From contig NZ_CP097269.1 in assembly GCF_028473645.1 (NCBI RefSeq), forward strand, positions 2,064,001-2,128,000: 64,000 nt of DNA, in the 5' to 3' direction. The position numbers were made by a program, and so were the translations under genes. This document shows, in pieces, positions 8,005 to 15,321 of the stretch. Every line of letters starts with the position of its first letter. Position 1 is the first letter of the stretch. This stretch comes from Acidovorax sp. GBBC 1281 (GTDB lineage: Bacteria > Pseudomonadota > Gammaproteobacteria > Burkholderiales > Burkholderiaceae_C). The notes below the pieces were generated by a model. That model saw nothing but the letters and a program-made list of their open reading frames with translations, was not told the origin of the DNA and made no database searches.

Positions 8005-9269
8005 GATCGCACGACGGTTGTGCTTTCGCTGTGGAACTGCGTGCGCAATGGCACGCCGTCGTGCACTCCTTCGATGGCAACGTGGCGCATTCCGACGTGC
8101 GGGAAATCCTGGCGCGCGCCAGTTGGGACGACAAGGCGTTCGATGACCAACTTGTGGGGCTCCGCCAGGGGCTGGCTGACCTGCATGAGCTGGGGATTTT
8201 GGTGCGCTACGAATGGGCGCTGTGCCGGCAGGCTTACGACTTTATTCCGGAATCGCTCTATCAGCATGTGCTGCTCAGCACGTTGTGCGGCCTGTGGCAA
8301 GCCAGCGAGGACAACCTGCGCCGCCCGGAGGCCTTCGAGCGGATCGTTGTGCGCCAGCCCCACGGCTGGCTCATCAGCAACCGGCGTGCCGAGCCGGTGG
8401 CACTGGAGATCGCGCAGAGCCAGACCGGGTGGATCCAGATTCCATTCGCCTGGGACGACCTGCTCCAATTGTCCCTCGAAGGTCTGCTGGATGTCGTGGG
8501 TTTCGACCGTGGCCGCTCGCTGGGCGAACTGTGCCAAGCGTTGGAGGGCGCCGACGAGAAGGGCGCCGACTGGAGCCGGGCACATTCGAGGTGGAATGGC
8601 CTGTTTGCACGCACTCTGCTCGGGCGGCTGCGCGTGCCCCACCTCGAAGAAGCCAACCAAGTCGAAGCCCTGTGCGCCAGTGCTCCCGTCTTGTCGCCGT
8701 TTATCGCGCACCAGCAGGGGGTGGTGGGGCAAGATTTGGGCAACACGTTGGCCCACCTGGCCAAGGTCTTCACTATCGCGCATGAAGCTGCGCACATCGT
8801 CCGAAAGCGGCAGGGCATGGTGTTCCAGAGCATCGAAGATGCGGAAGTAGACGCCGACAGCATGGCCGCGTCGGCGCTTTGGAATCACCGTCTTGCCATC
8901 CATTGCGAGGTGAGGCACGGCCAGGGTTTCGAAGCGCTCTGGTTTGCGGGTGGGCTTTCCTTCTACTTCGGTCTGCTGGTGTTCGGCAACCTCCTACGCT
9001 GCGTCGGGGAGCCGGCCGGGGCCAACGACCCGCGTACCGCGCAGGCGGCCGCACAGCACCAACGCACCGTGCTAAGGATGCGAGCTTGGCAGGAGCACGT
9101 CATGACGATCTGCGCGAGCGCCTTGAAACACGGCGACAACACGCCCCTGATCAGCGTCCAGGCCCAGCACAAGCTGATGCGCTGGATGGTCCGCTATTGC
9201 AATGCGATGCTGGATTACGGGCGTATCGTGGTCCCCATTGCGGTCCGCCAGGCCTCGATTCCCCTGTAA
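7986..9269 (+). CDS. Zincin-type metalloprotease-like protein
   Basis: A 427-residue protein if the TTG at 7986 is used; a GTG at 8031 is an alternative. The N-terminal 250 residues are unrecognised, mainly helical and acidic. At 262-300 there is a clear gluzincin signature: HEAAH (266-270) in FTIAHEAAHIV, with downstream glutamates in SIEDAEVDADSMAA that could give the third zinc ligand. The hydrophobic stretch about 318-340 (FAGGLSFYFGLLVFGNLL) may be buried or membrane-associated. It is the last plus-strand gene of the cassette. A second protease beside an S8 enzyme and a nuclease suggests a processing cascade; substrate unknown. Confidence 0.6.
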   Translation: MLRQALRSHDGCAFAVELRAQWHAVVHSFDGNVAHSDVREILARASWDDKAFDDQLVGLRQGLADLHELGILVRYEWALCRQAYDFIPESLYQHVLLSTLCGLWQASEDNLRRPEAFERIVVRQPHGWLISNRRAEPVALEIAQSQTGWIQIPFAWDDLLQLSLEGLLDVVGFDRGRSLGELCQALEGADEKGADWSRAHSRWNGLFARTLLGRLRVPHLEEANQVEALCASAPVLSPFIAHQQGVVGQDLGNTLAHLAKVFTIAHEAAHIVRKRQGMVFQSIEDAEVDADSMAASALWNHRLAIHCEVRHGQGFEALWFAGGLSFYFGLLVFGNLLRCVGEPAGANDPRTAQAAAQHQRTVLRMRAWQEHVMTICASALKHGDNTPLISVQAQHKLMRWMVRYCNAMLDYGRIVVPIAVRQASIPL

Positions 9270-9405
9270 TTCCCCATGTCATATCGCTGCCCCTAGTCAA
9301 TGCCAACGGAAAAACGGAAGGTCACAAGCATGGAGCACGGCCACCAGGGCCTGGAGACTTTCTGCAAGTCATCCATTACGCCCACGGATTCTTAGAATCA
9401 GTTCC

Positions 9406-9978
9406 ATGAAGCTGATCGACCGCTACCTGCCCGACCACCACTTCGCAGAGGAACACAGTCGATTCATTCCAGCCCCGCCAGCGTGTGTACTCGATGTTGT
9501 AGATCGGCCTGATGTGGTGGACGACCCGATCGCTCGCAGCCTGATTGCGTTGCGCGAGGCGCCCAATCGCCTCGCTGGTCGACTGGGCTTTGCGTCCAAT
9601 CTCCAACATCGTCCATCGTTCGGGTTTGCCAACTTCACCTTCCTAGGGCGAGATGGCGACCGTGAACTGGCCTACTGCTTGGCTGGCCGCTTCTGGCAAT
9701 CGGACTACGGACTCGTCGCGGTGGCCGATGCGACAGCCTTCTCTGCATTGAACCCATCTGGCATCGCAAAGCTGGTGATGAACTTCACGGTGGAGGCTGA
9801 GGGGGCTGGTACCCGACTGACTACCCGGACCCGCGTCTGCTGCGGCGACGATGCGACCAAGCGCAGCTTCACGCCCTATTGGTTGTTGATCAGGCCGGCG
9901 AGCGGGTTGATCCGGCGGCGTCTGCTGAAGCGCGCGCATGACGCGGCAATTCGGTCGTTGATGATGACCCCTTCTTAA
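9406..9978 (+). CDS. Hypothetical protein, possibly START/SRPBCC-like
   Basis: A 190-residue soluble protein beginning MKLIDRYLP. The start of the conserved part (FAEEHSRFIPAPPACVLDVV) and the following beta-rich segment resemble the START/polyketide-cyclase-like fold (beta strand, helices, then antiparallel strands). No catalytic motif can be named. The 3' end overlaps the convergent DUF2274 gene by 89 bp, which suggests the two were joined by recombination. It may be unrelated to the protease-nuclease cassette. Confidence 0.55.
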   Translation: MKLIDRYLPDHHFAEEHSRFIPAPPACVLDVVDRPDVVDDPIARSLIALREAPNRLAGRLGFASNLQHRPSFGFANFTFLGRDGDRELAYCLAGRFWQSDYGLVAVADATAFSALNPSGIAKLVMNFTVEAEGAGTRLTTRTRVCCGDDATKRSFTPYWLLIRPASGLIRRRLLKRAHDAAIRSLMMTPS

Positions 9979-10180
9979 ACCCTCGATCCCCCGCCATGAA
10001 GGCCTCTAGCATGTGCGGGATCAACGTCGCCACATCTACTGCCTCGCCATAGGTCTGCGTGTACAGCGTCGCATAGCGGTCGAGATCGGACTTCAAACTG
10101 ACGGCGCACGCGAAGGCCAGCTTGACGGTCTCCGTCTTCGGCAACGGCCCTAGCCGCAACTTCTTGGTCGACGTGCTCAT
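9890..10180 (-). CDS. DUF2274 family protein
   Basis: A 96-residue protein at the 3' end of the trb operon. The conserved part is the first 70 residues (KKLRLGPLPKTETVKLAF ... IPHMLEAFMAGDRGF), a family always found after trbI in Tn4371-like elements and probably a small ribbon-helix-helix-type protein. The start overlaps the trbI stop (ATGA). The last ~25 residues are Ser/Ala/Arg-rich and lie opposite another coding gene, so the natural C-terminus may have been replaced at a cargo-insertion junction. Confidence 0.8.
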   Translation of the reverse strand: MSTSTKKLRLGPLPKTETVKLAFACAVSLKSDLDRYATLYTQTYGEAVDVATLIPHMLEAFMAGDRGFKKGSSSTTELPRHARASADAAGSTRSPA

Positions 10181-11469
10181 TGCGATCTTTTCAGTTGGAA
10201 GAACATCGGCTGGTAAACCCGCAACACCAAATCGCGATTCACGATGATCCGCACCGGCAAGCCAGGCCGGCTCGTCAACGTCGGCTGGATGTTCATGTTG
10301 CGCCGGGTCATCTCTTGCCCGGTCTGGTTGACTGAGTCCTGCAGGCTGTCGCGCCCCGCTATGAGGATGCGGTTGCCATCTGTGCGGTTCTCCGGGGCGG
10401 CCAACTCGGCGCCAACGCCCAGCAGCGTCGTCAGCGCAGCGCCGGCCACGATGCGATCCCAGTGCCAATCGACTCCATCCTCCAAGCCGGCGTAGCCGGC
10501 AGGGTCTGAACCCACCAGGTTGTCGAGCTGGAACGAAGACGTGTCCGGCAGGATCACCCGGTTCCACACCACTTGCGTGCGGCTCTGCCCGTAGCTCACC
10601 TGGCTGTTGTACCTACCCATCAGCCGCGCACCTTGCGGGATCAGCAGGAATTTGCCAGTGGCCGTGTCGTAGACCGGCTCCGTCACCGTGGCGATCACGT
10701 CGCCCGGCAGGTCCGACTTGATGCCGGTGACCAGCGCTGCCGCGATCACCGTTCCGGCCATCACCTGGTACGGCGAAGCAGGCATCTTCAGAGAACCGGA
10801 GTTACGCGTTTGTGTGGAGCTGGCTTTGGACACAAACGCCTCCTTCTGATCCTGCCGGTTCTGCGCCACCGTCGGGTCAGTGGGCTGCGCAGCCGTCGAG
10901 ACCGGGCCTGCTGCCATCGGATCGAACGCGGTGTTCGCAGCTTGCCCCGCAATAGGCGCGGCCTGCACCGACGGCGCAGCAGCCACCCTCGGCCCACCCG
11001 ACGAACGGAAGAAGACCGACGAAGCCGCTGCTTCTTCGGCCTCCTTCAAGCGCGCCAGACGCGCTGCCTCGGCCGGATCGTGCCCCGGCTGCGCGTAGCC
11101 AGGCCCCTGGGCCTGCTGCTCGGCCCTTAGGATCGGCCCGCCCAGATCCCCCGGAAGCGGTGCTCCCAACTGCGGCACCGCCGGTGGCAGCTTCGAGTAG
11201 TCGGCCGGAAGTTGATTCAGCCCTTCGGAGCGCGACACCCGGTCCACGTTGTACAGCTCAGCCGGTTCGCTTGTATTGCGCCGCTGCGGCTGCAGCGACC
11301 ACATCAAGGCCCCGAGCACGGCCACCGACAGCCCACCCAGCAGGGCCGCCAGCATGCGTCGGTTCAGGCGCGTGACCGCGCGCGGCTGGGCGCGCAGCGT
11401 GACGTTCTCCGGCGCCACCTTGGGCGGAGTGTCCGGCACCGGAACCTCTACAGTGATGTCCTGGTCCAT
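10177..11469 (-). CDS. trbI: Type IV secretion protein TrbI (VirB10-like)
   Basis: A 430-residue protein linking the inner and outer membrane parts of the mating channel. It has a short cytoplasmic Pro-rich start, a single transmembrane segment (about 40-58, MLAALLGGLSVAVLGALM), a low-complexity Pro/Ala periplasmic linker and the conserved beta-barrel domain (about 225-425, VMAGTVIAAALVTGIKSDLPG ... LIPQGARLMGRY). The frame is complete. It starts 2 bp after the trbG stop and overlaps the DUF2274 start. Confidence 0.95.
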   Translation of the reverse strand: MDQDITVEVPVPDTPPKVAPENVTLRAQPRAVTRLNRRMLAALLGGLSVAVLGALMWSLQPQRRNTSEPAELYNVDRVSRSEGLNQLPADYSKLPPAVPQLGAPLPGDLGGPILRAEQQAQGPGYAQPGHDPAEAARLARLKEAEEAAASSVFFRSSGGPRVAAAPSVQAAPIAGQAANTAFDPMAAGPVSTAAQPTDPTVAQNRQDQKEAFVSKASSTQTRNSGSLKMPASPYQVMAGTVIAAALVTGIKSDLPGDVIATVTEPVYDTATGKFLLIPQGARLMGRYNSQVSYGQSRTQVVWNRVILPDTSSFQLDNLVGSDPAGYAGLEDGVDWHWDRIVAGAALTTLLGVGAELAAPENRTDGNRILIAGRDSLQDSVNQTGQEMTRRNMNIQPTLTSRPGLPVRIIVNRDLVLRVYQPMFFQLKRSQ

Positions 11470-11471
11470 GG

Positions 11472-12482
11472 TCAGTTCCTCCGCGCGCCGGTGATCCCGT
11501 CCGTGCGTTCGATGCGCACCACGTCACCCTTGTCTGCGCCCAAGCGGAGTTCGGCCGCGCCGAACAGCCGGTCCACGATGTAGTACGGCGACCGGAAACG
11601 GTAGTTCACGAGCTGCCCATCCCCTTGCGCGCCGATCACGAACAGCGGCGGCAGCTCGCCCTGCGCGATGCCGCCGGGGAACTGGATGTAGACCTTCTCG
11701 CCGTCGTCGAAGGCGCGCAGCGGCTTCCACGACGGTTCGCTGCCCGAGATCGCGTAGCGGAAGCGGATCTTCTCCAGCGACAGGCCCGCATCGACCGGCG
11801 TGGCTGCGCTGGCCGCCTGCGCATGCCGTTGCAAGGCCAGCATGCGATCCTTCGGATAGTCCCACGACACCGACGCCATCCACGCCTTCTCGGTCGAGGT
11901 CAGCTCGATCAGGTAGGTGCGCCGGCTGGTGGTGATGACGAGATTGGTCTTGAGGTTGCTGCGCGTGGGTTTGACCAGCACGCTCACGCGCAGATCGGCC
12001 CCCGTGCCGCTGGAAGTGTCGCCAACGATCCAGCGCACCGTATCTCCGGCGGCGACCGTCACGAGTTCCTCGCCGGGCTGGAGCGACACCACCGTCACAC
12101 GGCCCGGGCTCGCATAGACCTGGTACAGCGCACCGTCCGTGTACGGCCAGACCTGGATCGCATTGACGTAGCCCTCGCGCGTCGGCGCCATGCGCGCCTC
12201 CTCGTTGGCACGGGAGACACGCACTTTCTCATCCACCGGCTCTGGCGTGGCGACGGCTTGCTGCTCCAGCGGCACGGGCTTGAGTTGCGCCGGCAGTGCC
12301 AGCGGCTCCGGCACGGCCACCACCTCGATGGGCGTGGGCGGCTCAGGCATCGCCTGCGCCGCCACCGGCTCGTCCAGCGTGATGGTCGGAGGTGGCTTGC
12401 CCTGTGAGGCGCAGCCGGCGAGCGTGACGGCTGCAGCCATCATCAAAGATGGCCATACGTGAATGCACAAAGACGATTTCAT
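11472..12482 (-). CDS. trbG: Type IV secretion protein TrbG (VirB9-like lipoprotein)
   Basis: A 336-residue outer-membrane-complex subunit. The N-terminus is a lipoprotein signal with lipobox LAGC, then a Pro/Val-rich linker, then the CagX/VirB9 beta domains (VNAIQVWPYTDGALYQVYASPGRVT; later GYRLS-type strands ending FGAAELRLG). It would pair with TrbI and the TrbH/VirB7 function; the lipobox may make a separate VirB7 unnecessary. The start overlaps the trbF stop. Confidence 0.95.
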   Translation of the reverse strand: MKSSLCIHVWPSLMMAAAVTLAGCASQGKPPPTITLDEPVAAQAMPEPPTPIEVVAVPEPLALPAQLKPVPLEQQAVATPEPVDEKVRVSRANEEARMAPTREGYVNAIQVWPYTDGALYQVYASPGRVTVVSLQPGEELVTVAAGDTVRWIVGDTSSGTGADLRVSVLVKPTRSNLKTNLVITTSRRTYLIELTSTEKAWMASVSWDYPKDRMLALQRHAQAASAATPVDAGLSLEKIRFRYAISGSEPSWKPLRAFDDGEKVYIQFPGGIAQGELPPLFVIGAQGDGQLVNYRFRSPYYIVDRLFGAAELRLGADKGDVVRIERTDGITGARRN

Positions 12483-13182
12483 GGCTTGGTTCCTTCGGAA
12501 GAATCGAGTTCACGGCTCCACGACAAGCCGTTGACGTAGAGGCCCAGGGGATTGCGGCGCAGCTTCTCTTCGGTGCGCGGCGGCTGCAGGACGATGGAGA
12601 TCACCGCCGTCCAGCGCTCGAGCCCGGCGGCCGCGCCGTTGACGTAGCGCCGCTCGGTCCATCGCGCCTGGAACGAGTTGTCGCTGGCCCGCACGACGCT
12701 GGTGACCTGCACCGTTACCGACTCCTTGCCGACGCGGGTGAAGGGGTCGTTGGTGCGCGCGTACTCGTTGAGCACCGCCGCGCCGCGGTCGGTGGTCACG
12801 TCGTAGGCGTCGAGCCAGTTCTGCCGCACGACGATGGGGTCGATGGAGAGGGACCGCACCAGCGTGATGAAGCGCGCGAGTTGATGGGCCGTCTGCGCAT
12901 CGGTGGGTTTGTACGGCGTGGCGGCCTCGCCAACCGCACGCACTTGGCCGGCGTTGTCCACTTCCACCACGTAGGGCGTGACGATGACTGCGCCGAGCGC
13001 CAGACCAGGCCGCCGGCCATCAGCAGGGCCAGCGCCAAGCAGCCGAACGCCATCAGCCGCCAGTTCTTCGCCTGCACGCGGGACGAGCCGATGCGGTCGT
13101 CCCAGACCTGTTCGGCGGATTGGTAGGGGGTGGCGGGCTGCGGCGTGTCCCCGTAGCGCACCTGAGGTCGTTTGAATCGCAT
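12479..13182 (-). pseudogene. trbF: trbF (VirB8-like), interrupted by a single-base frameshift
   Basis: The start frame from 13182 (MRFKRPQVRYGD) reads through the transmembrane segment (LMAFGCLALALLMAGGLVW) to AQS and then leaves the family sequence. The expected continuation VTPYVVEVDNAGQVRAVG and the rest of the periplasmic VirB8 domain, ending at 12479, lie in another frame. The break is at about 12981-12988, where one extra base would restore QSxVTPYVVEVD. TrbF is an essential assembly scaffold, so a true frameshift would abolish secretion. A sequencing error cannot be excluded. Confidence 0.85.
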
Positions 13183-13194
13183 GAAGTGTTCTCC

Positions 13195-14583
13195 TTAGGA
13201 ATCCGCGGGATCGCGCAGGCTGGGCGCGGAGCCCGCGCCACCGCCGTCCCCGCCGCGCAGCGTGTGGGCGACGGTCGACGCGGCGTGGCTGATCTGCTGT
13301 TTGCGCTGCAGCCGTTTGGCCCAGCCGGGCTGGGCGGTTGCGCTGGAGGGAGCAGCTGATGAACCCGCCGAGGCGGCGTCCGCAGAAGGACTGCTGGCGC
13401 CCGAAGGCGCCGCCGCATCCCCCACGAAACTCGCCACGCGGTCCTTCACTGCCTTGGCACCCGAGGTGACGCGTTTCCCGGCGGCATTGGCGCCGCTCTT
13501 GGCGACGTTGGCAAAGCCAGCCCCGGCTGCACGGACACCGCTTTCGCCCGAGGCAGCAGCGCCTGCTTGGTAGGCCGACTTCGCACCACTCGCCATGGAA
13601 CTGGCCGAACGCGCTGCAGCAGCGCCGCCGCCAATGGCCGCACGTGCAGCGCCGGGTGCCATGCGTGCACCCGCCGCGACGGCCGAGCCCGCACCCGCCA
13701 CCGCCGCACCGCCGGCAACGGCCAAGCCGGCCGCACCCAAGGCGGTACCCGCCACCGCACCGGCACCGAGTTGTGGCGCACCGGACACCAGCCCCGTCGC
13801 GATCCCCGGTCCGAAGATTCCCAGGCCCAGCATCGACAGCGCCGCCAGCATGATGACCAGCGCGTGGTCGATGGAAGGTTCCGTGCCGGGCGGCGCCCGG
13901 AACTCTGCGAAGAGCCCTGTACCGATGCCCACGATCACGGCCAGCACCAGCACCTTGATGCCTGAAGACACGACGTTGCCCAGCACCTTCTCTGCCAGGA
14001 ACGAGGTCTTGTTCCACAGCGCGAAGGGAACGAGCACGAAGCCCGCGAGCGTGGTCAGCTTGAACTCGATCAGCGTGACGAAGAGCTGCACCGCCAGCAC
14101 GAAGAAACTCACGATCAACACCAGCCAGGCCAGGAACAGCACCACGATGGCGTCGATGTTCGCTAACACCTCGGGAAACCCCGCCATGTCGCTGATCTGC
14201 GCCAGGATCGGCGCCCCGGCGTCGATGCCGACCTTGGCCAGTCGGCCCGGCTGCAGGAACTCGGCCTGGTTAATGGCCGAACCCGAGGCCAGCAGCCCCA
14301 GTCCCGAGAACGACCGGAACACGATGCTGGCCAGCATGTTGAAGTTGCCGATGATGTAGGCGAAGGCGCCCACGTACAGCACCTTCTTGATCAGCTTGCC
14401 CATGACGTCGTCGCCGCCACCACTGGCATGGTTCATGGCCCAGAATAGGCCGGCGAGCGTCATGTCGATCACCACCAGCGTGGCTGTGAGGAACGCCACC
14501 TCACCCCGCAGCAGGCCGAAGCCGGAGTCGATGTAGGTCGAGAAGACGATGAGGAAGCGGTCGATGACGGCGACGTCGTTCAT
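13195..14583 (-). CDS. trbL: Type IV secretion protein TrbL (VirB6-like)
   Basis: A 462-residue polytopic inner-membrane channel component. It has several transmembrane segments in the first 280 residues (FLTATLVVIDMTLAGLFW, LVLIVSFFVLAVQLFVTL, VLVLAVIVGIGTGLF, LVIMLAALSMLGLGIFG), then a long Ala/Gly/Ser-rich low-complexity C-terminal tail (about 290-462), as usual for TrbL. The frame is intact. It sits between trbJ and trbF with spacers of about 10 bp. Confidence 0.93.
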   Translation of the reverse strand: MNDVAVIDRFLIVFSTYIDSGFGLLRGEVAFLTATLVVIDMTLAGLFWAMNHASGGGDDVMGKLIKKVLYVGAFAYIIGNFNMLASIVFRSFSGLGLLASGSAINQAEFLQPGRLAKVGIDAGAPILAQISDMAGFPEVLANIDAIVVLFLAWLVLIVSFFVLAVQLFVTLIEFKLTTLAGFVLVPFALWNKTSFLAEKVLGNVVSSGIKVLVLAVIVGIGTGLFAEFRAPPGTEPSIDHALVIMLAALSMLGLGIFGPGIATGLVSGAPQLGAGAVAGTALGAAGLAVAGGAAVAGAGSAVAAGARMAPGAARAAIGGGAAAARSASSMASGAKSAYQAGAAASGESGVRAAGAGFANVAKSGANAAGKRVTSGAKAVKDRVASFVGDAAAPSGASSPSADAASAGSSAAPSSATAQPGWAKRLQRKQQISHAASTVAHTLRGGDGGGAGSAPSLRDPADS

Positions 14584-14592
14584 GACCGTTCC

Positions 14593-15321
14593 TCAGTTTC
14601 CGTAGAAGTCGACGGCTTGCGGCGTGTACGGAGTGCCCGTCCCGATGAAACGGCGGCGCACCTCTCGCGCACGCTCCTGCACCGCGATCACGCGCGCCTG
14701 TTCGAGCGCGGCGGCCCGGTCCTGCGTGATCTGCAGCTGCTGCGCCTGGATAGCCTGCCGGGCTTGCAGGGCCAGCAATTGGTTCGTCGCCTGCGTGGCC
14801 TGCAAGGCACCCACAGCCGACTGGCTGCGGTTCACCAGATCCGTCAGCGTGGATTCGTCAGAGGCGAAGTTCTGCACCGCCTGCGACTGCACCTTGGTGG
14901 CCGTGCGCAGTGCTTCGAGCGAGTTGCGCCAGCGCGAGCGCGCATCGGTCGCCATCTGCGTGCCGGAGATCGCCGCCGTGTACGACTCAGGATAGAGCCG
15001 CTGGAACTCGGCCTCCATCTGCGAGACGTTGAAGGCCAGGCCTTGCGCCTGCTGAATGAGTTGGTTGGTGGCCGACAGCGCGGCGCGCAGTTCATTCAAG
15101 GCGCTGAAGTCCAGGCTGGTCAGATTCTTCGCCTGGTTCATCAGCGACTGCGACTGGTTCTGCAACTGCTTGATCTGGTTGTTGATCTGCTCGAGCGTGT
15201 TGGCCGCAGTCATGATGTTCTGCGCGAGATTCGTGGGGTCGATCACGACCCATTGGGCGTGCGCGACTGGCATGCCGCCAATCAGCGCTGCGGCGGCAAG
15301 GGCGAGCAAGGTCTTCTTCAT
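14593..15321 (-). CDS. trbJ: Type IV secretion protein TrbJ (VirB5-like)
   Basis: A 242-residue periplasmic pilus-tip or assembly protein. It has a signal peptide (MKKTLLALAAAALIGGMPVAHA) and long coiled-coil helices rich in Gln/Asn (LEQINNQIKQLQNQSQSLMNQ). The last residues RRRFIGTGTPYTPQ closely match the tail of the EexN-like lipoprotein encoded at 21885-22133. It overlaps the trbE stop. Confidence 0.93.
   Translation of the reverse strand: MKKTLLALAAAALIGGMPVAHAQWVVIDPTNLAQNIMTAANTLEQINNQIKQLQNQSQSLMNQAKNLTSLDFSALNELRAALSATNQLIQQAQGLAFNVSQMEAEFQRLYPESYTAAISGTQMATDARSRWRNSLEALRTATKVQSQAVQNFASDESTLTDLVNRSQSAVGALQATQATNQLLALQARQAIQAQQLQITQDRAAALEQARVIAVQERAREVRRRFIGTGTPYTPQAVDFYGN

Noticed and set aside
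12479..14017. Single 512-codon minus-strand frame covering trbF and part of trbL
   Set aside because: Only the C-terminal part matches TrbF; the rest is an alternative frame of trbL and is low-complexity Gly/Arg/Cys.
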